The translations under genes were made by a program, and so were the position numbers. A stretch of DNA of 27,503 nucleotides, from NCBI GenBank assembly GCA_964343195.1, contig CAYFIR010000094.1, positions 1 through 27,503 of the forward strand, read 5' to 3'. The notes under the pieces were generated by a model. The model had not been told where the DNA came from, did no database searches, and saw nothing but the letters and a program-made list of their open reading frames with translations. This DNA comes from CAYVAP01 sp964343195. Lineage in GTDB: Bacteria > Bacteroidota > Bacteroidia > J057. Positions 1 through 9,274 of this stretch are shown in pieces (position 1 is the first letter of the stretch; every line of letters begins with the position of its first letter).

Positions 1-346
1 CTGCGAAAAAATCTGCGACCGCTTACCCAGCATTTTTCACTTGACAAAGCACTAGTAGGGTTTATGACCTTGATTACTCATTTAGCCTGATGAGAAGGCG
101 GACAGATGCTAAATTGGTCAGGGGAAGTACGCCTTTAGCCGTGCATCCCCCGGACCATTACCCGTCTTCCTACTCACCCAATAAGCCTTGCCCAGTAAGT
201 TCAGGACTTCAGAAGGCAAGGTTGCACTTTCGCCGAGTTTCCGGATGGATTTGGTAAACAAAACTTTACTTGTGCGTAATTTGTAGTATTTTACCCAGAA
301 ATTTCATCCGAAAAACCATCTTACCAAACTGAAACAGCAATTCCAC
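1..346. other. Intergenic leader region before the metalloprotease gene
   Basis: No convincing gene is seen. A short reading frame on the minus strand (about 135-295, roughly 53 codons) is open but has no good start codon and runs out of the promoter region of the next gene, so it is not called. A weak Bacteroidota-type promoter can be proposed for the gene at 347: TTTG at 250-253 and TAATTTG at 277-283. This would give a leader of about 55-60 nt. The -7 box is one base short of the TAnnTTTG consensus, so the assignment is tentative. Confidence 0.4.
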
Positions 347-2815
347 ATGCGTAAGCTGATCCTTTGCTCTTGGTGGTCCCTGATAGGACTGCTGACTTGG
401 GCCCAACCCAGCGACCTGCCCCCGATTGAAGACTTTACCCGATCCATGGAAGCCTATGATGGCTATTTCCCATTTTACTGGGATGCAGAGCAGGGAAAAA
501 TCTGGCTGGAGATCAACCGTTGGGACGAAGATTTCCTCCACGTCAACGCCCTCAGCGCAGGTATAGGGTCCAATGATATAGGCCTTGATCGGGGCCAGTT
601 AGGTGGTGAACGGATCCTGCGCTTTATGCGTGTAGGCCCCAAAGTACTGCTGGTTCAGCCAAACATGGAGTATCGGGCCATTAGTGAAAATCCAGATGAA
701 GTCCGGGCTGTAGAAGAAGCTTTTGCCCAGTCTGTGCTCGCCGGATTTACGGTTAAGGCCCGCACCGAAAACCGCATGTTGGTCGACCTGACCCCCATGC
801 TACTCAGCGATGCCCACGATGTGTCAGGCAGACTCCGCCGCTCCAACCAAGGAAGTTATCGCCTTGATCAGGATCGCAGTGTGGTATATCTCAACCGTAC
901 CAAGAATTTCCCTTTCAACAGCGAATTTGAAGCCATGTTGACTTTCGCTGGGGAGCCAAAAGGAGGGTACATCAGATCTGTAACCCCGGATCCAACGGCA
1001 GTGACGGTTCGGATGCACCATTCCTTCATCCAGTTGCCCGACAGCGGATATATCCCAAGGCCTTTTGATCCCCGTGCAGGATACTTCCCATTCTCCTATG
1101 AGAACTACGCTACTCCCATTTCGGAGCCTACGACTCAACGATACATAACCCGCCACCGCCTGGCCCAGGAATCCCCTGGCGCACGCAAAAGTCCAGCTGT
1201 AGAGCCCATTATCTATTACCTGGATCCGGGAGTACCCGAGCCAGTAAAATCGGCTTTGATAGAAGGAGCCAGTTGGTGGAATGAAGCCTTTGAAGAAGCA
1301 GGATACGAAAATGCCTTTCGGGTAGAAGTCCTGCCAGAAGGCGCTGATCCACTGGACATCCGCTACAACGTTATTCAGTGGGTGCATCGATCTACCCGTG
1401 GCTGGTCCTACGGCAGCAGCGTCATCGATCCCCGTACCGGAGAAATCATCAAGGGCCACGTTTCACTGGGATCGCTTCGGGTCCGTCAGGACTTTTTGCT
1501 GGCACAGGGCCTGATTGAGGCCTATGAAGAAGGGACCACCCCGGACCCTCAACTGGAGGAAATGGCCCTTGCCCGCCTGCGGCAATTGGCAGCCCATGAA
1601 GTGGGACATACCCTCGGCCTTTCGCACAACTACATCGCCAGCACCCTCAACCGTGCTTCCGTGATGGACTACCCTCACCCCTACATCAAGCTGGAAGCTG
1701 GATCAGTAGAATTTGACGAAGCATATGACACCGGTATCGGTGAGTGGGACAAGCGGGCCATTGTGTATGGCTATCAGGATTTTGCAGAAAGCGAAGATGT
1801 GGATAAGGAATTGCGAAAAATCCTTGATGACAACGAAAAAGACGGCATGATCTTCCTCTCGGATGCAGAAGCCCGTCCTACCGGTAGCAGCCATCCCGAG
1901 GTGCATCTTTGGGATAATGGGGTAAATCCAGCTGAGGAACTGACCCGCCTGATCAGCCTCCGTCAGCAGGCTATCGAAGACTTCTCCGTTCGTAATATTC
2001 CCGAGGGAGTACCCGTAGCCATGATGGAAGATGTACTCGTCCCTGTGTATTTCATGCACCGCTATCAGACAGAAGCTACCTCCAAGGTAATTGGTGGCCG
2101 CCGCTACCGATACGAGGTCCGTGGCGGGAAACAGCCCAGTCCTGAAGTCGTCTCTACCAAAGAACAAATGGAGGCCCTGGAAGCCCTGATGCTGACACTT
2201 GAGCCGGACTTCATCGGATTACCCATTGAACTGGTATCCCAGATTCCTCCTCGTCCCATTGGATATCCACGCGGGCGAGAGCACTTTAAGATCCGCACCG
2301 GGTTCACCCTGGATCCACTGACCATCGCAGAAACATCTGCCGATATGACCCTCGGACTAATCCTGCACCCTCAGCGTGCCAATCGTCTCGTGGAATTTAA
2401 CGCTTACGATCCTGAGTCACTGGGGCTGCTACAGCTTCAGGACGAGCTGATCAACCGCATCTTTGTACGTCGCCTTGGAGAAGATGACCGCCGCAATACC
2501 CCTCAAACTGAGGCCATGCGCCAGGTCGTGGAAAAGGCCTTTATCAAGCACCTCGTTTACCTCGCGTTGCAGCCTGAAAGCTCTCCCCAAACTGTGGCCC
2601 TGACCCGTCAGACCATGCGCAGGCTGAGTTCAGTGGTTATCCCACAGCGCCAGGCAGAAGCAGGAACCAGTGAAATCGAAAAGCGCGCACACCTGACCTA
2701 CTGCCGTGATCTGATCGAGCGTTACTTCTCCGCCCCAGATGAAATTGAACTTCCCTCGACACCCAAGTTACCTGATGGATCGCCCATCGGAATGTGTGGC
2801 TGGGAACAGCCTTAG
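347..2815 (+). CDS. Secreted zinc-dependent metalloprotease (DUF5117/DUF5118, met-zincin type)
   Basis: An 822-residue protein that starts with a cleavable signal peptide (hydrophobic residues 4-18, then AQPSD) and is therefore exported to the periplasm or beyond. The zinc site is clear: HEVGHTLGLSH, with H417, E418, H421 and H427, is followed by a Met-turn VMDYP with M440. This is the metzincin HExxHxxGxxH plus Met arrangement. Size and layout (beta-rich N-terminal half, protease motif in the middle, long C-terminal part) fit the Bacteroidota zinc-dependent metalloprotease family annotated with DUF5118, DUF5117 and DUF4953. The substrate is unknown. The ATG at 347 directly precedes the signal peptide, so this start is preferred. 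A terminator follows at 2842, so the gene looks monocistronic. Family assignment is from recall; the motif is seen directly. Confidence 0.9.
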   Translation: MRKLILCSWWSLIGLLTWAQPSDLPPIEDFTRSMEAYDGYFPFYWDAEQGKIWLEINRWDEDFLHVNALSAGIGSNDIGLDRGQLGGERILRFMRVGPKVLLVQPNMEYRAISENPDEVRAVEEAFAQSVLAGFTVKARTENRMLVDLTPMLLSDAHDVSGRLRRSNQGSYRLDQDRSVVYLNRTKNFPFNSEFEAMLTFAGEPKGGYIRSVTPDPTAVTVRMHHSFIQLPDSGYIPRPFDPRAGYFPFSYENYATPISEPTTQRYITRHRLAQESPGARKSPAVEPIIYYLDPGVPEPVKSALIEGASWWNEAFEEAGYENAFRVEVLPEGADPLDIRYNVIQWVHRSTRGWSYGSSVIDPRTGEIIKGHVSLGSLRVRQDFLLAQGLIEAYEEGTTPDPQLEEMALARLRQLAAHEVGHTLGLSHNYIASTLNRASVMDYPHPYIKLEAGSVEFDEAYDTGIGEWDKRAIVYGYQDFAESEDVDKELRKILDDNEKDGMIFLSDAEARPTGSSHPEVHLWDNGVNPAEELTRLISLRQQAIEDFSVRNIPEGVPVAMMEDVLVPVYFMHRYQTEATSKVIGGRRYRYEVRGGKQPSPEVVSTKEQMEALEALMLTLEPDFIGLPIELVSQIPPRPIGYPRGREHFKIRTGFTLDPLTIAETSADMTLGLILHPQRANRLVEFNAYDPESLGLLQLQDELINRIFVRRLGEDDRRNTPQTEAMRQVVEKAFIKHLVYLALQPESSPQTVALTRQTMRRLSSVVIPQRQAEAGTSEIEKRAHLTYCRDLIERYFSAPDEIELPSTPKLPDGSPIGMCGWEQP

Positions 2816-2841
2816 TGGGAAATTTTCTTAAAAAATCACAG

Positions 2842-2880
2842 AAGCCGTGCCTGACTCACAAGTCCTGCACGGCTTTCTAT
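2842..2880 (+). terminator. Rho-independent terminator after the metalloprotease gene
   Basis: A perfect 9-bp stem, AAGCCGTGC paired with GCACGGCTT (2842-2850 with 2867-2875), encloses a 16-nt loop and is followed by a T-rich tail (TTCTATTT). It starts 26 bases after the stop codon. Confidence 0.8.
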
Positions 2881-3054
2881 TTGCGTCAAACTGACATTTG
2901 AAAAATGATTTCTCAGTAACCCGGCTGCGAAAACTCTTTTTGCTGATGTATTAATATCATCTCATATGTAGGGTAACATCTCCTATTTGAGGGAACTGAA
3001 TCGAAAGCATCTCGCAGATTCAACCCATTTTTCAACCCTCAAAATCATACTGTG

Positions 3055-5793
3055 ATGGGGACCACCAAGTACGTTTATCAATTCGGCCGAGGAGAGGCCG
3101 ATGGCCATGCAAAACAGAAAGAGCTCCTGGGTGGCAAAGGAGCAAACCTTGCCGAAATGTGTCGCTTGGGTATTCCGGTTCCTCCCGGATTTACTATTTC
3201 TACAGAAGCCTGTACCTACTACTACAGCAATGGAAAAGATCAGCTGGTAAGCATTCTTACCGATCAGGTTAAAGCAGGAGTAGCCTTCGTGGAAGAAACC
3301 ATGGGCACCAAGTTTGGGGACAATGAGCGCCCTTGCCTGTTGTCTGTTCGATCAGGAGCTCGGGTGTCCATGCCCGGCATGATGGACACTGTCCTGAATC
3401 TTGGTTTGAATGATCAGGCTGTCGAAGGACTTTCCCGCCAGACCAACAATCCCTGGATGGCATGGGACTCATACCGCCGCTTTGTACAGATGTACGGTGA
3501 CGTAGTGCTTGACATGAAGCCCACCAACAAGGAGGATCAGGATCCTTTTGAAGAAATCATTGACGAAGTAAAAGAAGCACGCGGGATCGAAAAAGATACC
3601 GATCTGAACATAGAAGACCTCAAAACCCTGGTTACCCGCTTCAAGAAGCTGGTGCTGGACCGGACAGGTATTCCTTTCCCCGAGAATCCCGAAGATCAAC
3701 TTTGGGGAGCCATCATGGCTGTATTCGGAAGCTGGATGAACGACAGAGCCATTGCCTACCGCGCCATGAATGAGATTCCTGGCGACTGGGGTACCGCTGT
3801 TAACGTTCAGGCGATGGTATTCGGCAACATGGGCGATAGCTCCGCTACGGGGGTTGCCTTTACCCGCGACCCAGCCACAGGTGAAAATATCTTTACCGGA
3901 GAATACCTGATCAATGCTCAGGGCGAAGACGTGGTCGCCGGTATCCGTACACCACAGCAGATCACCATTGAAGGTTCGCTTCGCTGGGCCAAACTCGCCC
4001 ACATAGACGAAGATACCCGCAAACGCGAGTTCCCTTCTCTTGAAGAAACCATGCCAACGGTGTACAACGAGCTCAACGAAATCCAGCAGCGCCTGGAAGA
4101 GCATTACAACGACATGCAGGACCTGGAGTTTACGATCCAGGAAGGCAAGCTGTGGCTGCTTCAGACTCGGACTGGCAAGCGTACCGGTGCTGCCATGCTG
4201 CGCATCGCCATAGAGATGCTGGACGAAGGAGCGATCAACGAACAAACTGCTCTGCTGCGTCAGGAACCCAAGAAAATGGATGAGTTGCTGCACGACGTTT
4301 TCGATCCTGAAGCCATTGCTCGGGCCGAAGAAATCGGTAAGGGGCTACCAGCCTCTCCCGGTGCTGCTACTGGCCAGTTGGTTTTCTTTGCTGAAGAAGC
4401 CGATGAATGGGCCAATCAGGGCAAAAAAGTGATCCTGGCCCGTACGGAAACTTCGCCCGAAGACATACAGGGTATGCACGCGGCACAGGGCATCCTGACT
4501 ACACGCGGGGGCATGACCTCTCACGCAGCCGTTGTAGCTCGCGGTATGGGCAAGTGCTGTGTATCTGGAGCGGGAGCCCTCCACGTGGATTACCATGCCA
4601 GAACGCTGACTGCGGGCGACAAGGTATTCAAGGAAGGTGACTGGGTGAGCCTGGACGGAACTCAGGGTAAGATTTACGCTGGCAAAGTGGAAACCCGCCA
4701 CCCAGAACTGAGTGGAGACTTTGGCCGCCTGATGGACATGACCGATAAATATGCCCGGATCAAGGTCCGAGCCAATGCAGATACTCCAGAAGATGCCACC
4801 GTTTCCCAAAACTTTGGCGCACAGGGCATCGGCCTCTGCCGTACCGAGCACATGTTCTTCGAAGGGGAGCGCATCTGGGCCATCCGGGAGATGATCCTGG
4901 CCGATGACCTGGAAGGTCGCGAGAAAGCCCTGGCCAAGCTCATCCCCATGCAGCGCGGTGACTTCTACTCCCTCTTCTCTATCATGAAGGGCAAACCAGT
5001 GACAGTACGCCTGCTGGATCCGCCATTGCACGAGTTCCTGCCTCATGAGCATGAAAAGCAGGAAGAAATGGCCCAGCGGATGAACATCTCCCTGGAGAAA
5101 GTTCATGACAAAATAGAGTCACTGGCTGAGCTAAATCCGATGCTGGGACTGCGTGGCTGCCGACTCGGCAACCTCTACCCTGAGATTACCATCATGCAGA
5201 GCCGCGCCATTCTGGAAGCCGCTCTGGACCTGAAGGCCGAAGGGCAGACCATTATTCCCGAGATCATGATCCCGCTGGTAGGTACCAAGCGCGAGCTGGC
5301 TCAACAGCGCGAAGTGATCGACACTACCGCAGGGAAAGTATTTGCAGAGCGGGGAGACGAAGTGGAGTACAAGGTAGGTTCCATGATTGAGGTGCCTCGC
5401 GCAGCCCTGACCGCCAACGCGATTGCAGAGCACGCGGACTTCTTCTCCTTCGGAACCAATGACCTGACCCAGATGACCTGGGGATACTCCCGTGATGACA
5501 TCCAGGACTTCCTGCCCATGTATCTGAAGAAAGGTATCCTCGATGCCGACCCATTCCAGACCATCGATACCAGAGGCGTAGGCCGACTGGTAGAGACCGG
5601 CACCAAACTGGGCCGCGAAGCTCATCCCGGTCTGAAAGTAGGTATCTGTGGTGAGCACGGAGGTGATCCTGCTTCCATCGAATTCTGCGATCAGGTTGGA
5701 CTTGACTATGTGAGTTGTTCTCCATACCGGATTCCAATTGCACGCCTGGTATCCGCACAGTCAGCCATCAAGAATGCGATCAGCGTTTCCTGA
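3055..5793 (+). CDS. ppdK: Pyruvate, phosphate dikinase
   Basis: A 912-residue cytoplasmic enzyme that interconverts pyruvate, ATP and phosphate with PEP, AMP and pyrophosphate, at the PEP/pyruvate node of glycolysis and gluconeogenesis. The domains appear in the expected order. The N-terminal ATP-grasp nucleotide-binding region covers about residues 1-350 (early GGKGANLAEM, then SVRSGARVSMPGMMDT). The central swivelling phosphohistidine domain contains GGMTSHAAVVARGMG with catalytic H490 and the regulatory T488. The C-terminal PEP/pyruvate TIM barrel contains GTNDLTQ and the catalytic Cys in GICGEHGGDP (C865). The length matches the family (about 870-910). A GTG three bases upstream (3052) is an alternative start, but the ATG is preferred. 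It is flanked by terminators and stands alone; no PDRP regulatory protein gene lies in this window. Confidence 0.97.
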   Translation: MGTTKYVYQFGRGEADGHAKQKELLGGKGANLAEMCRLGIPVPPGFTISTEACTYYYSNGKDQLVSILTDQVKAGVAFVEETMGTKFGDNERPCLLSVRSGARVSMPGMMDTVLNLGLNDQAVEGLSRQTNNPWMAWDSYRRFVQMYGDVVLDMKPTNKEDQDPFEEIIDEVKEARGIEKDTDLNIEDLKTLVTRFKKLVLDRTGIPFPENPEDQLWGAIMAVFGSWMNDRAIAYRAMNEIPGDWGTAVNVQAMVFGNMGDSSATGVAFTRDPATGENIFTGEYLINAQGEDVVAGIRTPQQITIEGSLRWAKLAHIDEDTRKREFPSLEETMPTVYNELNEIQQRLEEHYNDMQDLEFTIQEGKLWLLQTRTGKRTGAAMLRIAIEMLDEGAINEQTALLRQEPKKMDELLHDVFDPEAIARAEEIGKGLPASPGAATGQLVFFAEEADEWANQGKKVILARTETSPEDIQGMHAAQGILTTRGGMTSHAAVVARGMGKCCVSGAGALHVDYHARTLTAGDKVFKEGDWVSLDGTQGKIYAGKVETRHPELSGDFGRLMDMTDKYARIKVRANADTPEDATVSQNFGAQGIGLCRTEHMFFEGERIWAIREMILADDLEGREKALAKLIPMQRGDFYSLFSIMKGKPVTVRLLDPPLHEFLPHEHEKQEEMAQRMNISLEKVHDKIESLAELNPMLGLRGCRLGNLYPEITIMQSRAILEAALDLKAEGQTIIPEIMIPLVGTKRELAQQREVIDTTAGKVFAERGDEVEYKVGSMIEVPRAALTANAIAEHADFFSFGTNDLTQMTWGYSRDDIQDFLPMYLKKGILDADPFQTIDTRGVGRLVETGTKLGREAHPGLKVGICGEHGGDPASIEFCDQVGLDYVSCSPYRIPIARLVSAQSAIKNAISVS

Positions 5794-5820
5794 TTGGCAT
5801 ACATAAGTGAACCAAACTGC

Positions 5821-5854
5821 AAGGTCACCCCTAATCGGGGTGGCCTTCTTTTAT
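5821..5854 (+). terminator. Rho-independent terminator after ppdK
   Basis: Stem AAGGTCACCCC with GGGGTGGCCTT (11 pairs, one of them G-U), loop TAATC, then the T-rich run CTTTTATT. It begins 27 bases after the ppdK stop codon. Confidence 0.88.
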
Positions 5855-5923
5855 TATCAGGAGATCTGATCAGCCGCTACAGGATCAGATGATGCCATAA
5901 GCACCTGGACAGAAGAAATAAGG

Positions 5924-5994
5924 GATGAAGGGTATGGGGATATGGAGGAAAATCACTGCTTGGGCCCTTCATGCCTTCATTTCCTCCATACCTG
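5924..5994 (+). repeat. Palindromic GGTATGG/CCATACC intergenic repeat, copy 1
   Basis: A purine-rich arm (GGTATGGGGATATGGAGGAAAA) is followed by a short centre and a pyrimidine-rich arm (CCTTCATTTCCTCCATACC) that is largely its reverse complement. The copy at 12231 shares the same arms and the same centre (CTGCTTG...CCTTCATGCC), so they are the same element. More divergent relatives lie at 15641, 15784 and 19444. No coding capacity is seen. Confidence 0.75.
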
Positions 5995-6056
5995 TTCATT
6001 ATAGTTATTTATGGTCTTCTGCTTGCATACCTTCATACCGCCATTCCTTCCGCTGG

Positions 6057-6074
6057 TTTACATTTGTCCACCTG
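6057..6074 (+). promoter_or_regulatory. Conserved motif TTTACATYTGTCCAYCTG, possible promoter, copy 1
   Basis: The sequence here matches 15886-15903 at 16 of 18 positions. Both occur downstream of a GGTATGG palindrome and upstream of a signal-peptide gene. It contains TACATTTG (6059-6066), a full match to the Bacteroidota -7 box TAnnTTTG, but no clear -33 TTG at the right distance. It may be a distal promoter for the TonB-dependent receptor, or simply part of the repeat's flank. Confidence 0.35.
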
Positions 6075-6126
6075 CTAAAATCAGGAGCCAACCCCCAATC
6101 GTGCAATCCCTCCCATTATTTGTCTA

Positions 6127-6157
6127 TTGGGAAGTAGAGCGGAGATGGGTACTTTTG
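6127..6157 (+). promoter_or_regulatory. Candidate Bacteroidota promoter directly before the TonB-dependent receptor
   Basis: TTG at 6127-6129 and TACTTTTG at 6150-6157 are separated by 20 bases and match the -33 TTG / -7 TAnnTTTG consensus. The -7 box ends only four bases before the ATG at 6162, so transcription from it would give a leaderless or nearly leaderless message. No ribosome-binding site is visible. Confidence 0.4.
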
Positions 6158-6161
6158 CGCC

Positions 6162-8552
6162 ATGAAAAATTGCACCTCCTCCATTGCAGTCTTGTGGCTG
6201 CTATTGCTAGGCTTTTCTCAGACTTTTGCGCAGTCCCAGGATGGAAAGGGAACCATTCGGGGTACCGTTATCAATGAAGCAGGGGAACCACTCGGAGCTG
6301 CTACCATTTTCATTCCCTCCCTCCGCATTGGCGCCTATACCAATGACCAGGGGATTTACAGCATTCCCAAGCTAAACCCGGGTTCCTATGAAGTATGGGC
6401 CTATTACTATGGCTATGATACGGCAGTAGAGGTGATTGATGTGCCAAGAGATGGGTTTGTCACGGTGGGATTCACCCTGAAGGAAAAACAGGTTTATACC
6501 AATGAAGTCGAAATCCTGGGACAGCGACAGCCAGGGGAGATTGACCGGACCAATGTGGACATTGGGGTCGAGGAAATCACTGCAGCGGAAATCAACCTGA
6601 TTCCTTCTCTGGGCTCTGCCGACCTCGCACAATACCTGCAAGTACTCCCCGGAGTGGTGTTTACCGGTGACCAGGGAGGTCAGCTATTCATACGAGGCGG
6701 TACTCCTATTCAGAATATGGTCCTCATGGACAACATGGTGGTTTACAGCCCCTTTCACTCCATCGGGCTGTTCAGTGTGTTTGATCCGGATTACATCCGC
6801 AAGGTGGATGTGTATTCTGCCGCCTTTCCGGCACAGTATGGAGGCCGTGTTTCCTCCATCATCGACATCGACGTACGAAACGGCAACCTGAATGATTTTG
6901 CAGGAAAACTGGAGGCCAATACATTTTCTTCCTCCATGTTGCTGGAAGGACCGATTATCAAGAAGAAGGGGAACAAGGCTGGGGTCAGTTTTCTTCTTTC
7001 CGCACGAAATAACTATATCGACCGCTCTTCTCCTATCCTCTACCCATATATCGAGAGCCAGTATGAAGGGCCTGAAGGACTGCCCTACAATTTCCTCGAC
7101 CTCTATGGCAAACTCACCCTGTCCGATGGGGTAAATACGGCCAATGTGTTTGGGTTTCGCCATACCGACAATGTCAACTACGAATTTCCGGCTGACATCG
7201 GCTGGGAGTCGATCGGTGCGGGAGGAAACTTCCAGGTGCTGCCCTCCGGGGCGGGTGCCATCGTATCCGGAAATTTTGCCTACAGCAGATACCTGACTCA
7301 GCTGGATAACCAGACCGACTCATTCCCACGTAGCAGCAGCATCGACGGATTCAACGGAACCCTCAAGGTGGGCTACATCTTCAACTCCGTTGATGAACTG
7401 GATTTTGGGCTGTCATTCCTGGGATTCTCGACCGATTATGTTTTCACGACCGATTATGGGTTGAGGCCAGAACAACAGGCATCCAACACGGAGGCATCAT
7501 TTTTTCTCAACTACAAAAAGGTATTTCAGGAAACCAGAGCCGGTGGCAAGAAATTCGAGCGGGCCGTCATTCAGCCCGGTATTCACATCCATTATTATAA
7601 CAACCAGGTCAGGGCTCAGCTGGAACCCAGGATCAGGGCCAAGCTCAACTTCTCCCGGGTAAGCCTCAGCGCCGGAGCTGGAATTTATTCCCAAAACCTG
7701 CTTTCGGCAGCTTCTGACCGCGATGTGGTTAATTTCTTCCAGGGTTTCCTTTCTGCCCCTTCCGGTGTAGCCAATCAGCAACGACGCACCACCCTCCAGA
7801 CCAGTTGGCATGGATTGCTGGGAGTACAAATGGAATTGCTCCCCAAGTTGACCACCACTGTCGAAGGCTGGTACAAAGGCTTTACCCAGCTCACCAATGT
7901 CAACCGTGACGCACAGTTCCCATCCGATCCGGATTACATTACCGAAATCGGCGAAGCCTATGGCCTGGACCTGATCCTCAAGTACCAGTCACTACACTGG
8001 TACCTCTACGGCACTTATGGCCTGGCCAGAGTGACCAGAACCGATCGGCTGGATCAGGATCCCCCCAGAACCTATCCGCCCAACTTCGACAGACGCCACA
8101 ACGTGAACTTCGTGGCATCTTATCAAAGCGGAATGTTTGTCGTCCGTGACGAAGAAGGCAATCGCCTACGGCCCAAGTTTGAAGTACCCAAGTGGGAAGT
8201 CAGCCTGCGGTGGGGACTGGGATCCGGATTCCCCTTCACCCAGACCCAGGGCTACTTCGAAAAACTCGACTTCTCTACCGATGGTGCCCAAACCGATATT
8301 TCCACGCAGAATGGCACCCTGGGACTGCTATTAGCGGACGAGCTTAATGGGGGTCGATTGCCCTATTATCATCGACTGGATGTCTCTGTCAAACGTCGAT
8401 TTTTACTCAAAAACCGGATACTGATCGAAGGAGTAGCCAGTGTCATCAATTCCTACAACCGTCAGAACCTCTTCTACTTCGATCGGGAGCGATATGCAGC
8501 AGTTTATCAATTACCCGTCGTCCCTACCCTGGGAGTTTCGGTGAAGTTTTAG
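6162..8552 (+). CDS. TonB-dependent receptor with carboxypeptidase-regulatory-like domain
   Basis: A 796-residue outer-membrane receptor. The signal peptide (residues 1-23, ending in TFAQ) is followed by a carboxypeptidase-regulatory-like domain (about 28-115; GTIRGTVINEAGEPLGAATI, then typical ...TNDQGIYSI... and ...PGSYEVWAYYYGY). The plug domain (about 135-240) contains LPGVVFTGDQGGQLFIRGG and FPAQYGGRVSSIIDI. The rest is a beta-barrel with alternating aromatic strands and a C-terminal phenylalanine (GVSVKF). It should import a ligand using TonB/ExbBD energy, but the substrate cannot be told. There is no SusD partner gene beside it, so it is not a classical Sus pair. The ATG at 6162 is chosen because it starts the signal peptide. 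The first accessory repeat begins 28 bases after the stop. Confidence 0.93.
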   Translation: MKNCTSSIAVLWLLLLGFSQTFAQSQDGKGTIRGTVINEAGEPLGAATIFIPSLRIGAYTNDQGIYSIPKLNPGSYEVWAYYYGYDTAVEVIDVPRDGFVTVGFTLKEKQVYTNEVEILGQRQPGEIDRTNVDIGVEEITAAEINLIPSLGSADLAQYLQVLPGVVFTGDQGGQLFIRGGTPIQNMVLMDNMVVYSPFHSIGLFSVFDPDYIRKVDVYSAAFPAQYGGRVSSIIDIDVRNGNLNDFAGKLEANTFSSSMLLEGPIIKKKGNKAGVSFLLSARNNYIDRSSPILYPYIESQYEGPEGLPYNFLDLYGKLTLSDGVNTANVFGFRHTDNVNYEFPADIGWESIGAGGNFQVLPSGAGAIVSGNFAYSRYLTQLDNQTDSFPRSSSIDGFNGTLKVGYIFNSVDELDFGLSFLGFSTDYVFTTDYGLRPEQQASNTEASFFLNYKKVFQETRAGGKKFERAVIQPGIHIHYYNNQVRAQLEPRIRAKLNFSRVSLSAGAGIYSQNLLSAASDRDVVNFFQGFLSAPSGVANQQRRTTLQTSWHGLLGVQMELLPKLTTTVEGWYKGFTQLTNVNRDAQFPSDPDYITEIGEAYGLDLILKYQSLHWYLYGTYGLARVTRTDRLDQDPPRTYPPNFDRRHNVNFVASYQSGMFVVRDEEGNRLRPKFEVPKWEVSLRWGLGSGFPFTQTQGYFEKLDFSTDGAQTDISTQNGTLGLLLADELNGGRLPYYHRLDVSVKRRFLLKNRILIEGVASVINSYNRQNLFYFDRERYAAVYQLPVVPTLGVSVKF

Positions 8553-8580
8553 ACTTTGGCGGTATGCGGTATGCGGTACC

Positions 8581-8775
8581 CCTCGCTAGCACTGGACTCC
8601 TGTCCAGTGTGTCTCTTTCTCGGTCTCTGACCGCTACCCGATAGGCGAAGCCCTCAAAGCATACATTTCTTCCCGGCTACACCTTGGCCCAGTGCTTGTT
8701 CCATTGGCTAACTTTTGACACAAAGATCGGGCTCGAAACGGCAAGGGGCAAGATGCGGTTGGGCGAACGGAGACC
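8581..8775 (+). repeat. Island repeat, copy 1 (3'-truncated)
   Basis: First of four direct copies (others at 10031, 10999 and 11911). It begins CCTCGCTAGC, contains the hairpin CTGGACTCCTGTCCAG, and stays closely similar to the others up to GGCGAACGGAGACC at 8775. It then stops, so the last third of the element is missing. It also lacks an 11-bp segment (GGCTTGCCCCC) present in copies 2-4. It lies 28 bases after the TonB-dependent receptor stop and downstream of the minus-strand gene at 8849-9274. Confidence 0.9.
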
Positions 8776-8848
8776 ATAGGTCTAAGTAAGCATGAAAAAT
8801 AGGGGGCTGTCCTTTCTAATCCCTTTTGGTTGATTTATACCAGTCCAT

Positions 8849-9274
8849 TTAATCGTATTCGAAAGGTCTTTTCGATTGCCTCATAACAATTCTGTTTCTC
8901 CTTTTTTCAAATCCGACATATCTCCCTTTACGGGGATTAACCTTAAAAAAATCTACCTGACCATTTAATACAAGGCGCAAAACTATCCTTTCGCCTACAT
9001 CATGAGTACAGGTTTTTCTGGCCTCGTTGTAGATAATTAAGATTTGAGTGGGACTCTTTCTGGCGATATGTATTTCCAGGTCTACCAGACCTAAGGATCC
9101 ATCACTAGTGAGTTCCTGATCAGAAAAAATTTCACATTCTTCAACCTGGAGGCTTACGGTATCTCCATCAAAAAAATCCTGAAAATCAATTGATAGAACT
9201 ATTTCATTATGGCAAATAAAACTACTGTTAAGAACCAGCATCAGGCTCGATAAAATATAGATTACACTTTTCAT
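8849..9274 (-). CDS. Small exported protein, putative immunity protein for the adjacent metallopeptidase remnant
   Basis: A 141-residue protein of no recognised family. It starts with a hydrophobic signal segment (residues 4-18, then NSSFICHNE). This may be a plain signal peptide or a poor lipobox with C21. The body is mixed charged and beta-like, with a basic C-terminal half. Its ATG overlaps the stop of the upstream metallopeptidase fragment as ATGA (9271-9274), indicating translational coupling on the minus strand. A small exported protein coupled to the C-terminal tip of a peptidase toxin is the usual place for a cognate immunity gene, so that role is inferred. It is clearly more A+T-rich than the flanking core genes, which suggests acquisition. 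Confidence 0.65.
   Translation of the reverse strand: MKSVIYILSSLMLVLNSSFICHNEIVLSIDFQDFFDGDTVSLQVEECEIFSDQELTSDGSLGLVDLEIHIARKSPTQILIIYNEARKTCTHDVGERIVLRLVLNGQVDFFKVNPRKGRYVGFEKRRNRIVMRQSKRPFEYD

Noticed and set aside
135..295. Minus-strand open stretch before the first gene
   Set aside because: No ATG, bounded by a stop inside the next gene's promoter region; protein-like composition is not convincing enough.
3469..5106. Long minus-strand open frames (up to 274 codons) inside ppdK
   Set aside because: They lie entirely antisense to a highly conserved enzyme gene and reflect its codon use; no start context or neighbours support them.
5925..6277. Short plus-strand frames over the palindromic repeat and leader before the TonB-dependent receptor
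   Set aside because: They overlap the repeat, the candidate promoters and the receptor's own signal peptide in another frame; no evidence of coding.
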